Assembly: GCA_002786915.1 (NCBI GenBank)
Contig: PCUV01000032.1
Location: forward strand, 45,279-109,278
Direction of reading: 5' to 3'
Length of the DNA stretch: 64,000 nucleotides
Source of the DNA: Comamonadaceae bacterium CG12_big_fil_rev_8_21_14_0_65_59_15
Lineage (GTDB): Bacteria > Pseudomonadota > Gammaproteobacteria > Burkholderiales > Burkholderiaceae_C
Shown: positions 16,429 to 24,538 of the stretch, piece by piece
How the letters are laid out: every line of letters begins with the position of its first letter
Numbering within the stretch: the stretch's first letter is position 1
Made by a program: the position numbers and the translations under genes
Notes under the pieces: model-generated
Database searches by the model: none
What the model was told of the DNA's origin: nothing
What the model saw: only the letters and a program-made list of their open reading frames with translations

Positions 16429-17148
16429 ATGTCGCTGCTTCAACTTAACCACATCAGCAAAGCCTACGGTGCCCTGACGGTCATCGATGGCATTTCGCTA
16501 ACAGTGGCAAAAGGCGAGGCTCTGGGCATCATCGGCCCCAATGGCGCGGGAAAGACCACCTTGTTCAACCTGATTGCGGGCAACGTTCAGTCCGATGTCG
16601 GCACTGTCAATTTCAAAGATCATGACATTACTGCGCTGGCACCGTCGGCACGCTGCCACCTCGGCATTGGACGCACGTATCAGGTTCCACACCCGTTTGG
16701 CGGCATGACGGTGTTTGAAAACGTGCTGGTTGGGGCAACATTTGGTGCCAATCACAGCGAACGCGAAGGCACCAACCTGGCACTGGATACCCTCGATCGC
16801 ACGGGCCTGCTGCCCAAGGCCAACCGTCTGGCTGGTTCATTGCCGTTGCTTGATCGCAAACGACTGGAGTTGGCACGTGCATTGGCCACACAGCCGGATA
16901 TGCTGCTGCTCGATGAAATTGCGGGCGGCTTGACCGAGCACGAAGTGGGCGCCCTGATTGAATCAATCCAGGATATTCGTGCCAATGGCACCGCTGTCAT
17001 CTGGATCGAGCACATTGTTCATGCGTTGCTGGCGGTGGTTGATCGGCTGTTAGTGATCAATTTTGGGAAGGTGCTGACAGAGGGTCAGCCAGCTGAAGTG
17101 ATGGCTAGTGCACAGGTACAGGAAATCTATCTCGGAGCCGTCGCATGA
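16429..17148 (+). CDS. ABC transporter ATP-binding protein (LivG-like)
   Basis: This 239-residue ATPase has Walker A GPNGAGKTTLFN, Walker B MLLLDEIAGGL and the switch His in WIEHI. The signature loop is unusual: where most ATPases have LSGGQ, this one has SLPLLDRKRLELARAL. Such degenerate signatures occur in one branch of LivG-like proteins, where the partner ATPase supplies the canonical loop. It overlaps the next ATPase gene by four bases (ATGA). Confidence 0.88.
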   Translation: MSLLQLNHISKAYGALTVIDGISLTVAKGEALGIIGPNGAGKTTLFNLIAGNVQSDVGTVNFKDHDITALAPSARCHLGIGRTYQVPHPFGGMTVFENVLVGATFGANHSEREGTNLALDTLDRTGLLPKANRLAGSLPLLDRKRLELARALATQPDMLLLDEIAGGLTEHEVGALIESIQDIRANGTAVIWIEHIVHALLAVVDRLLVINFGKVLTEGQPAEVMASAQVQEIYLGAVA

Positions 17149-17843
17149 GTTTGCTGCAAACCATGGGTGTTACGGCCTTTTACGGCGACTTTCAGGCTTT
17201 GTACGGCATTGACATGACCGTCGAAGAAGGTGAGACCGTCGCCATCATCGGTGCCAACGGTGCAGGCAAATCGTCGTTCTTGCGCACGCTCACCGGTTTA
17301 CAGAAAGCACCCCGCGACAGCATTGTGCTTGATGGTCAACCCATTGGCGGACTCGACGCGCATTGCATCGTCGGACACGGTCTGGCACTGGTACCCGAGG
17401 GACGTCGTTTGTTCCCCAGCCTAACAGTTGAGGAAAACCTGCTGATCGGCGCTTACTGTGGTCGTCGCGGTCCGTGGCATCTGTCGCGTTTGTATGATCT
17501 GTTTCCCATCCTGGGGGAGCGCCGTCACAGCCCAAGCACGGCGCTGTCGGGCGGGCAACAGCAGATGGTTGCCATTGGTCGCGCACTCATGTCGAATCCA
17601 CGGTTGTTGCTGTGCGATGAGATTTCGCTTGGACTGGCACCGGTGGTCATCAAAGACATCTATGCCGCACTATCCGACATCAAGGCCAACGAAACTGCCG
17701 TTTTGGTAGTGGAACAGGATGTCGGGCAGGCCATGAAAGTAGCTGATCGGGTGTTTTGCTTGCAGGAGGGCCGAGTCTCACTGAGTGGACGTTCCAGCGA
17801 ATTGACACGTGAACAGATTTCGTTCGCGTACTTTGGGATTTAA
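17145..17843 (+). CDS. ABC transporter ATP-binding protein (LivF-like)
   Basis: This 232-residue second ATPase has Walker A GANGAGKSSFLR, the canonical signature LSGGQQQMVAIGRAL, Walker B LLLCDEISLGL and VVEQDVGQA in the switch region. It pairs with the LivG-like protein to power the importer. It starts within the stop of the preceding gene and ends three bases before the first permease, consistent with one operon. Confidence 0.9.
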   Translation: MSLLQTMGVTAFYGDFQALYGIDMTVEEGETVAIIGANGAGKSSFLRTLTGLQKAPRDSIVLDGQPIGGLDAHCIVGHGLALVPEGRRLFPSLTVEENLLIGAYCGRRGPWHLSRLYDLFPILGERRHSPSTALSGGQQQMVAIGRALMSNPRLLLCDEISLGLAPVVIKDIYAALSDIKANETAVLVVEQDVGQAMKVADRVFCLQEGRVSLSGRSSELTREQISFAYFGI

Positions 17844-17846
17844 CCC

Positions 17847-18716
17847 ATGGAATGGATCAACACACTTTTACAAGGTCTGCTTCTGGGTGGCCTGTACTCC
17901 CTGTTCGCCACCGGGCTGGCGCTATCGTTTGGTGTCATGCGCATCATCAACATCGCGCATGGCGACTTCGCCATTTTGGCGGCATTTGCCGCCATTGCAG
18001 TAGTGGAACCGTTGGGCTGGCATCCATTGCTGGTGTTGCTTTTGGTTGTACCGTTGATGGGTGGCTTTGGCTATGTGTTGCAACGCGTGGTGCTCAACCG
18101 CACCCTAGGGCACGACATCCTGCCTCCTTTGCTGGTGACGTTTGGCTTGTCCATCATCATCCAAAACCTGTTGCTGGTACTTTTTTCCGCCGATACCCGC
18201 AGTTTGCCATCAGGCGAACTCGCTACGGCCAGTCTGGACCTGAGTGTCGATGTCGCTGTCGGTGTCTTGCCGCTGCTGACCATGGCTGTGGCACTGGTGG
18301 TGTTGGGGGGCTTGCAGTGGTTGTTTTCGTCCACCGCGCTGGGAAGAGCCTTTCGAGCAGCGTCCGACGATCGGGAAGCCGCGCAGCTCATGGGCATCAA
18401 CAATCGGCATATCTATGGCCTGGCCATGGCCTTGGCAATGGCCATCGTGGCGGTGGCTGGCATTTTTCTAGCGATGCGCACCAGCATCAGCCCGGCCGAT
18501 GGTCCACTGCGTCTGCTCTACGCCTTCGAAGCGGTCATCATTGGTGGGCTGGGTTCGCTTTGGGGCACCCTGGCTGGGGGCATCATTCTTGGAGTTGCAC
18601 AGTCGATTGGGCTCAAGGCCAACCCCGGGTGGGGAATTCTGGCCGGACATCTGGCTTTTTTGGCCGTGCTGGTGGTGCGGCCCAACGGCTTGTTTGCGCG
18701 TACGCGTGATCATTGA
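17847..18716 (+). CDS. ABC transporter permease (LivH-like)
   Basis: This 289-residue inner-membrane permease has about eight hydrophobic segments. Typical LivH segments are visible: GLLLGGLYSLFATGLALSFG, MRIINIAHGDF, GRAFRAASDDREAAQLMGIN (the coupling loop to the ATPase) and EAVIIGGLGSLWGTLAGG. It forms the channel together with the LivM-like protein. Confidence 0.92.
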   Translation: MEWINTLLQGLLLGGLYSLFATGLALSFGVMRIINIAHGDFAILAAFAAIAVVEPLGWHPLLVLLLVVPLMGGFGYVLQRVVLNRTLGHDILPPLLVTFGLSIIIQNLLLVLFSADTRSLPSGELATASLDLSVDVAVGVLPLLTMAVALVVLGGLQWLFSSTALGRAFRAASDDREAAQLMGINNRHIYGLAMALAMAIVAVAGIFLAMRTSISPADGPLRLLYAFEAVIIGGLGSLWGTLAGGIILGVAQSIGLKANPGWGILAGHLAFLAVLVVRPNGLFARTRDH

Positions 18717-18729
18717 AAGTCCATCCGTC

Positions 18730-19749
18730 ATGACTGCATCCATGCCCACGATCGAACGCAGCACATACGCCAACCAGGCGGGTTGGATGCTGGCTCTGCT
18801 GCTGGTGTTGTTTGCGCTCTCCACCCCATGGTGGACAGAACGCTCGTCGCAACGCTTGCTGACCGAAATTCTCTATACCCTGTCCCTGGCACAACTGTGG
18901 AACCTGATGGCTGGCTATGGTGGTTTGCTGTCGGTCGGGCAGCAGGGTTATATCGGCCTGGGGGGGTATTGTCTGGTGGTCATGGGGCTGCAATGGGGTC
19001 TAAATCCGTTCATCATCGTGCCGTTGGCTGGGTTGGTCGCCGCCGTGGTAGCGATCCCGACGGCGGCGATACTGTTTCGGTTACGTGGGGCCTATTTCGC
19101 TGTTGGCACCTGGGTGATGGCGGAAGTGTTTCGGTTACTCGTAGCCAACACTGCCAGCGTGGGCGGCGGCTCGGGCACATCCATAACCCGCACGGTCACT
19201 GGCATGGCGGTCTGGTGGCGCGAGTCGATGACCCTTTGGTTGGCGGTTGTATTGGGCGGGGGGGCCACGCTGGCGGTATACGCACTGCTGCGTTCTCGAC
19301 ATGGTTTGGCGTTAACGGCCGTGCGCGACAGCGAAACGGCCGCCGAGAGCCTGGGTGTTTCGGTCAACCGCATGAAGTGGTTTGTTTACATCGTAGCTGC
19401 GGCGGGCTGTGGCATGGTCGGTGCGTTGATCTTCATCACCAAACTGCGCATTGCACCTGAGGCTGCATTTTCGATGGACTGGACAGCAGCCATGTTTTTT
19501 ATCGTGATCATTGGTGGCATCGGCACCGTTGAGGGCCCCATCGTCGGCACATTCATTTACTTTTTACTGCGCCAATTTCTGAGCGACTATGGTAGTTGGT
19601 ATCTGATTGTTCTGGGCGGCGTGGCTGTGGGCTTCATGCTGTGGCTACCGCAGGGGGTCTGGGGGCTAATCAGCCACCGCTTTGATATCCAATTTTTCCC
19701 GGTGCAACGCCGTGTGCGTCTGGGTGCGTCGCAGGAGGCTCAGTCATGA
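18730..19749 (+). CDS. ABC transporter permease (LivM-like)
   Basis: This 339-residue second permease carries the LivM landmarks LWNLMAGYGGLLSVGQQGYIGLG, LRGAYFAVGTWVMAEVFRL and the coupling segment TAVRDSETAAESLGV. The ATG at 18730 (MTASMPT) was chosen; longer upstream frames overlap livH. The C-terminus extends past the last helix with a charged tail. The stop overlaps the hemerythrin-like gene by ATGA. Confidence 0.92.
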   Translation: MTASMPTIERSTYANQAGWMLALLLVLFALSTPWWTERSSQRLLTEILYTLSLAQLWNLMAGYGGLLSVGQQGYIGLGGYCLVVMGLQWGLNPFIIVPLAGLVAAVVAIPTAAILFRLRGAYFAVGTWVMAEVFRLLVANTASVGGGSGTSITRTVTGMAVWWRESMTLWLAVVLGGGATLAVYALLRSRHGLALTAVRDSETAAESLGVSVNRMKWFVYIVAAAGCGMVGALIFITKLRIAPEAAFSMDWTAAMFFIVIIGGIGTVEGPIVGTFIYFLLRQFLSDYGSWYLIVLGGVAVGFMLWLPQGVWGLISHRFDIQFFPVQRRVRLGASQEAQS

Positions 19750-20315
19750 GGCCAGCGATGTGGGTATTGATGCGTGAGCACCTGGCGTTGCGCGCCGTAG
19801 CACGCATCATTGCCATGGAATCTGCACTGCTAGCGCACGATGGTAGGGTGGATATCCTGCTGTTGGAAAACATTGCCGCGTACATCGCCGAGTTTCCAAA
19901 TCGGATTCACCACCCGAAGGAGGAAGCGTACTTGTTCCATGCCATGCGCCAGCGTGCGCCTGAGCGCTGCACGGCGCTGCTCGACAGACTGATGAACGAG
20001 CATGACAAGGAGGCAGACGGTACAGCCATGTTCTTGAGTGCCATTCAGGCTTACAAAAAAGGGGGCCCGTTTGCGATCACGCATCTGGCGGAAGTTACGG
20101 GCACCTATGCCAAATACCTCGAACGCCATATCGAAATCGAAAACACGCAGGCTTTCGTATTGGCCGAAGAAATATTGCATGAATCTGATTGGGATGTCAT
20201 TAATGCCGCCTTTTTGGCCAACATTGATCCTCTGGTTAGCGCCGCGCCGGGCCCACGTTTCGCTGAGCTGTACCGACGCATCGTGGCTCTAGGCGCTCCC
20301 CCCCCAGGTATTTGA
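19746..20315 (+). CDS. Hemerythrin-like HHE-domain protein
   Basis: This 189-residue helical protein has the metal-ligand pattern of hemerythrin HHE domains: His in MREHLAL (about residue 12), HHPKEEAYLF (about 58-67), NEHDKEAD (about 88) and LERHIEIENTQAF (about 125-135). Such diiron domains bind O2 or act in iron or redox homeostasis. It is translationally coupled to the livM-like gene (ATGA) and is followed by a LysR gene after three bases. A hemerythrin is not part of the classical dmp operon. It might buffer oxygen for the two O2-consuming enzymes, but this is only inference. Confidence 0.82.
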   Translation: MRPAMWVLMREHLALRAVARIIAMESALLAHDGRVDILLLENIAAYIAEFPNRIHHPKEEAYLFHAMRQRAPERCTALLDRLMNEHDKEADGTAMFLSAIQAYKKGGPFAITHLAEVTGTYAKYLERHIEIENTQAFVLAEEILHESDWDVINAAFLANIDPLVSAAPGPRFAELYRRIVALGAPPPGI

Positions 20316-20318
20316 ACC

Positions 20319-21221
20319 ATGAATCTGCGTCAGCTCAGAAACTTCGTCGTGTTAGCCCAAGAGTTGAATGTCAACCGGGCAGCGGTGCGATTGCACCTGT
20401 CACAGCCACCACTGACGCGCCAGATTCAGCAAATGGAGGGCGAACTTGGTGCAACACTGTTTGTGCGCCTGCCCAGAGGACTTGAGCTCACAGCCGCTGG
20501 CCTGAGTCTGTTGGATGATGCACAGCGCATTTTGGGCATGGTCGATGCTGCCAAAGACCGTGCGGCCAAAGCCGGTCGGGGCGAAATGGGGCGACTGGAC
20601 GTCGGCATTTTTGGTTCGGCCATCTTCAACTACATCCCACGTCTGCTCATTCAGTTTCGCAATCTATTTCCCGAAGTTCAAATCAATTTGCACGAACAAG
20701 CCAAGGCTGAACAGATTCAGGCGTTGCGTGAGCGTCGATTGAGCATCGGCTTCAATCGCCATGTGCAGGCGCAACCCGATATCGTGATTGAAACCGTCAA
20801 TGTGGAGCCTCTGGTGGTGGCCGTACACGGGGAACATCCGTTGGCTCAGCAGGCCCAGATCAACCTAACTGATCTCAGCCGTGAACCCCTCATCATTTAT
20901 CCCAACACCGTACGCGAAGGCTTCGCCGACCATGTATTAGGCCTGTTTCGCAGCGACGGATTGCAGGCGCAGGTGGCCCAGGAAGTCAAAGATGCGGTCA
21001 CCGCTGTGTCGCTGGTGTCATGTGGTTTTGGTATTTGCATCACCCCCGAAGCCGCCTGTAGCCTGCGTCTGCCTGGGGTGGTGTATCGACCTTTGCTGGC
21101 CACACCATCCCCTACCATCGACATGGTCTGCCTGTACCGACGCGGTGACGCATCACCCCTGTTGTCGGCATTTCTGAACGTGGTTCGTAGTTTCAAACCC
21201 GTTCCAGTGCCATTGAATTGA
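20319..21221 (+). CDS. LysR-family transcriptional regulator
   Basis: This 300-residue regulator has an N-terminal winged helix-turn-helix (NLRQLRNFVVLAQELNVNRAAVRLHLSQPPLTRQIQQ) and a two-lobed effector domain with VEPLVVAVHGEHPLA and the YPNT segment. It resembles the CatR/BenM group of aromatic-pathway regulators. It is encoded within the operon in the same direction rather than divergently, which is unusual for LysR genes and suggests it arrived with the ABC block. A LysR gene (aphT) also occurs in the C. testosteroni phenol locus; equivalence is not shown. Confidence 0.88.
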   Translation: MNLRQLRNFVVLAQELNVNRAAVRLHLSQPPLTRQIQQMEGELGATLFVRLPRGLELTAAGLSLLDDAQRILGMVDAAKDRAAKAGRGEMGRLDVGIFGSAIFNYIPRLLIQFRNLFPEVQINLHEQAKAEQIQALRERRLSIGFNRHVQAQPDIVIETVNVEPLVVAVHGEHPLAQQAQINLTDLSREPLIIYPNTVREGFADHVLGLFRSDGLQAQVAQEVKDAVTAVSLVSCGFGICITPEAACSLRLPGVVYRPLLATPSPTIDMVCLYRRGDASPLLSAFLNVVRSFKPVPVPLN

Positions 21222-21256
21222 CCACAACAAAATCACCCATTCGTGCCCCGCTCATC

Positions 21257-21595
21257 ATGCCCAGTCACACCATTGACATCAACGACGGCCCAAGCTACCG
21301 CTGCAGCGACACCCACACCCTGCTTGAGGGCATGGAGTCGCTGGGGAAAAAAGGCATCCCCGTTGGCTGTCGAGGTGGTGGTTGTGGGGTGTGCAAGGTT
21401 CACATTGTCAGTGGCAGCTACAGCAAGCGCGTCATGAGTCGCGACCACGTCAGCGTCGAGGAAGAGGCGCTCGGATGCGTGCTGGCCTGCCGCGTCAAGC
21501 CGACCAGTGACATCTCGTTGCACGTAATCGGAAAAATGAAAAAAAACGTTTATCGGGTGGTTGAACCGACAAGCGCTCTCTTTTTATCAACCTGA
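21257..21595 (+). CDS. dmpQ: Plant-type [2Fe-2S] ferredoxin DmpQ/XylT
   Basis: This 112-residue ferredoxin has the ligand pattern CRGGGCGVC followed by GCVLAC about 35 residues later. XylT/DmpQ ferredoxins reduce the active-site iron of catechol 2,3-dioxygenase that has been oxidised during turnover with substituted catechols. It lies directly upstream of dmpB, as in other meta operons. The ATG at 21257 was chosen; an upstream TTG at 21218 would add 13 residues and has no support. Confidence 0.9.
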   Translation: MPSHTIDINDGPSYRCSDTHTLLEGMESLGKKGIPVGCRGGGCGVCKVHIVSGSYSKRVMSRDHVSVEEEALGCVLACRVKPTSDISLHVIGKMKKNVYRVVEPTSALFLST

Positions 21596-21616
21596 AGACT
21601 TTACTGGAGACAAAAA

Positions 21617-22543
21617 ATGGCAATGACAGGTGTTTTGCGCCCGGGCCACGCCCAACTGCGTGTGCTCGACATGGATGAATCGGTCAAGTTTTATACCGAT
21701 GTGATGGGCTTGGTGGAAACCGGCCGTGACGCATCGGGGCGGGTCTATTTCAAGACCCGCGCCGAGCGCGACCACAACAGCATCGTGCTGCGCCAAGCAG
21801 ACCGCGCTGGCCTGGACTTTTTGGCCTACAAGGTGCTTAACAAAGCCACGCTGGAAGAACTGGATGCCAAGCTCAAAGCCTACGGTGTCACCACCGAGCG
21901 CATTCCCGCCGGTGAAATGCTGGAAACTGGTGAGCGTGTGCGTTTTGTGATCCCCACCGGCCACACCATTGAGCTGTACGCTGAGAAAACCGATGTCGGC
22001 AACGGCATGACTTACAACGACCCGGAAGTCGATGTAATCGACGGTAAAGGCATCCGCCCGATCCGTATGGACCACGCGTTGCTCTATGGCGGAGACATCG
22101 ACGGCTCACGCAAGTTATTTGAAGAAGTGCTGGGCTTTAATCTGGTGGAACGCGTCAAGCTCGAAGACGGCAGCACCGATCTGGCTGTCTGGATCACCTG
22201 TAGCGCCAAGGCGCACGACCTGGCCATGGTGCGTCACTCTGAAGACAACAAACTGCACCACGTGGCCTTCCAGTTGGGCAGTTGGGAGCAGGTGCTGCGC
22301 GCAGCAGACATCATGAGCATCAACCGCGTGTCGATCGACATCGGCCCCACGCGCCACGGCATCACCCAAGGCACCACGATTTATTTCTTCGACCCGTCTG
22401 GCAACCGGCTGGAAACGTTCTGTGGCGGCTATGACCACTACCCCGACAACCACCCTGTCACCTGGAGTTGGGAACATGTGGGTCGCGGTATTTTTTACCA
22501 CGACCGCAAGCTCAACCCGGCTTTCCTGAGCGTTTTGACCTGA
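21617..22543 (+). CDS. dmpB: Catechol 2,3-dioxygenase
   Basis: This 308-residue extradiol dioxygenase opens the catechol ring next to the hydroxyls to give yellow 2-hydroxymuconic semialdehyde. The non-haem Fe(II) ligands of the family are present: His in RMDHALLYGG (about 153), His in LHHVAFQLG (about 214) and Glu in RLETFCGG (about 265). The conserved HGITRG-like RHGITQGTTIYFFDPSGN is also seen. Length equals that of XylE/DmpB. GGAGACAAAA precedes the ATG. The stop overlaps the next ATG (TGATG). Confidence 0.96.
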   Translation: MAMTGVLRPGHAQLRVLDMDESVKFYTDVMGLVETGRDASGRVYFKTRAERDHNSIVLRQADRAGLDFLAYKVLNKATLEELDAKLKAYGVTTERIPAGEMLETGERVRFVIPTGHTIELYAEKTDVGNGMTYNDPEVDVIDGKGIRPIRMDHALLYGGDIDGSRKLFEEVLGFNLVERVKLEDGSTDLAVWITCSAKAHDLAMVRHSEDNKLHHVAFQLGSWEQVLRAADIMSINRVSIDIGPTRHGITQGTTIYFFDPSGNRLETFCGGYDHYPDNHPVTWSWEHVGRGIFYHDRKLNPAFLSVLT

Positions 22544-22974
22544 TGAGTCTGTCTGTCAATCAGTCCGTAATTAGCTGGGATGCGGCTGCCACGGTGACAC
22601 GCGCCGCAGTGCTGCACGCTGCCACGCTGAACATTCGCATCAACGTGGCGGTAGTCGATGCAGGAGGCAACCTGGCGGCGTTTTTGCGCATGCCAGGTGC
22701 CTTTTTGCACTCCATCGACATTGCCACTGATAAGGCTTATACGGCCGCCAGTTTTGGCTTGCCCACCAGCAAGTGGTATGCGGCACTGCAAACGCATTCC
22801 GATGCGGTTCGCGATGGCATCGTGCGTCGCCCGCGGTTTGTCGGTTTTGGCGGTGGGTTGCCCATCGTTGATGCCGGTCAGCACATTGGTGGCATCGGTG
22901 TCTCGGGCGGCTCCGAGGAACAAGACGAAGCCTGCGCTTTGGCTGGGCTCGCTGCAATTGGATTGAAGAGCTGA
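22543..22974 (+). CDS. GlcG/HbpS-family protein of the meta operon
   Basis: This 143-residue protein of the GlcG/HbpS fold has the family segments VAVVDAGGNLAAFLRMPGA, DKAYTAASFG and GGLPIVDAGQHIGGIGVSGG. HbpS binds haem in Streptomyces; most homologues have no proven role. Similar small genes occur between the dioxygenase and dehydrogenase genes in several phenol and aniline operons. It is coupled to dmpB. An 88-bp gap with two hairpins follows. Confidence 0.83.
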   Translation: MSLSVNQSVISWDAAATVTRAAVLHAATLNIRINVAVVDAGGNLAAFLRMPGAFLHSIDIATDKAYTAASFGLPTSKWYAALQTHSDAVRDGIVRRPRFVGFGGGLPIVDAGQHIGGIGVSGGSEEQDEACALAGLAAIGLKS

Positions 22975-23029
22975 TTTTCCTGGCCCGGGTGGTGACACTG
23001 CGGGCCATGAAAGTTATTTCACTTTTACG

Positions 23030-23057
23030 GCGCGGGCAAGCTTGCCGCGCGATTTTT
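23030..23057 (+). terminator. Terminator-like hairpin upstream of dmpC
   Basis: GCGCGGGCAAG (23030-23040) pairs with CTTGCCGCGC (23041-23050) with a single bulged G and is followed by GATTTTT, the form of an intrinsic terminator. A second stem, TGGCCCG/CGGGCCA (22981-22987 and 23001-23007), lies just before it. The site is 12 bases before the dmpC start, so it may attenuate transcription into the lower pathway genes. Confidence 0.6.
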
Positions 23058-23068
23058 GAGAGATGGAT

Positions 23069-24529
23069 ATGAAAGAGATCAAGAACTTCATCAACGGCCT
23101 GTACGTCACCAACGTCAGCGGCAAGACCTACGAGAAGCGTAACCCGATCGACAACAGTCTGATCGGTATGGTCTATGAGGCTGGCCAGCCCGAGGTGGAT
23201 TCCGCTGTAACGGCGTCGCGCGCTGCGCTCAAAGGACCGTGGGGCAAACTCTCGGTAGTGGACCGCTGCGCCATGCTAGACGGCTTGGTGGCCGAAATTA
23301 GCTACCGGTTTGATGATTTTTTGCAGGCTGAAATTGCGGATACCGGCAAACCCGCCCATCTGGCTTCCCACATCGACATCCCGCGCGGCGCGGCCAACTT
23401 CAAAATCTTCACCGACACCATCAAAAACGTCTCGACTGAGTCGTTTGAGATGCGCACCCCGGATGGCAAAGCCGCCCGCAGCTATGGCGTGCGCACTCCG
23501 CGCGGCGTGATTGCCATCATCTGTCCGTGGAACCTGCCGCTGCTGCTGATGACCTGGAAGGCGGGTCCGGCATTGGCTTGCGGCAACACGGTGGTGGTGA
23601 AACCGTCCGAGGCCACCCCAAGCACCGCCACGCTCCTGGGTGAGGTGATGAACAAGGTGGGTGTGCCGCCCGGGGTTTACAACGTCGTCAACGGCTTTGG
23701 CGTGAATTCAGCGGGCTCGTTCCTGACCGCGCACCCCGGCGTGAACGGGATCACCTTCACCGGTGAGTCCAAAACCGGCACCGCCATCATGAAGGCGGCG
23801 GCCGACGGCATCCGCCCGGTGTCGTTGGAGCTGGGGGGCAAGAACGCAGCGGTGGTGTTTGCCGACTGCGACTTTGAGAACGCCCTGGCCACTGTCACCC
23901 GCTCCGTGTTTGAGAACTGCGGCCAGGTCTGCCTGGGCACCGAGCGCGTCTATGTGGAGCAGCCGATTTTCGACCAGTTTGTCTCCGCGCTGAAAGACCG
24001 CGCCGCCGCCATCAAGCCCGGCCGTCCGTTCGATGCGGACACCAAGATTGGCCCACTGGTGAGCAAGATTCATCAAAAAAAAGTGCTCTCCTACTACGCC
24101 AAAGCCAAGGCCGAAGGGGCCAAGATCGTTCTGGGCGGCGGCGTGCCGGACATGCCCGACGACCTGAAAGACGGCTGCTGGGTCGAGCCGACCATCTGGA
24201 CCGGCTTGCCCGAGAGCTCATCCATCGTGCGCGAAGAAATCTTTGGCCCGTGCTGCCACATCCAGCCTTTTGACACCGAAGAAGAGGTGCTGAACATGGT
24301 CAACGACAGCCCCTACGGACTGGCCACCTCGATTCACACGCAAGACATCGGCCGTGCCAGCCGCCTGGCCACGCAGATCGAAGTGGGTCTGTGCTGGATC
24401 AACAGTTGGTTTCTGCGCGACCTGCGCACGCCGTTTGGTGGTTCCAAGCAGTCTGGCATCGGCCGTGAAGGTGGTCTGCACTCGCTGGAGTTCTACACCG
24501 AGTTGCGCAACGTGATGATCAAGTATTGA
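23069..24529 (+). CDS. dmpC: 2-hydroxymuconic semialdehyde dehydrogenase
   Basis: This 486-residue aldehyde dehydrogenase oxidises the ring-cleavage product to 2-hydroxymuconate (4-oxalocrotonate) with NAD+. Visible motifs are the cofactor segment CPWNLPLLLMTWK, the general base in LELGGKNAAVVF, the catalytic Cys in FENCGQVCLGTERVYV and the C-terminal PFGGSKQSGIGREGG. The start at 23069 (MKEIKNF) was chosen because it gives the DmpC length and first residues; an ATG six bases upstream is possible. Confidence 0.95.
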   Translation: MKEIKNFINGLYVTNVSGKTYEKRNPIDNSLIGMVYEAGQPEVDSAVTASRAALKGPWGKLSVVDRCAMLDGLVAEISYRFDDFLQAEIADTGKPAHLASHIDIPRGAANFKIFTDTIKNVSTESFEMRTPDGKAARSYGVRTPRGVIAIICPWNLPLLLMTWKAGPALACGNTVVVKPSEATPSTATLLGEVMNKVGVPPGVYNVVNGFGVNSAGSFLTAHPGVNGITFTGESKTGTAIMKAAADGIRPVSLELGGKNAAVVFADCDFENALATVTRSVFENCGQVCLGTERVYVEQPIFDQFVSALKDRAAAIKPGRPFDADTKIGPLVSKIHQKKVLSYYAKAKAEGAKIVLGGGVPDMPDDLKDGCWVEPTIWTGLPESSSIVREEIFGPCCHIQPFDTEEEVLNMVNDSPYGLATSIHTQDIGRASRLATQIEVGLCWINSWFLRDLRTPFGGSKQSGIGREGGLHSLEFYTELRNVMIKY

Positions 24530-24538
24530 GCGCCGCCC

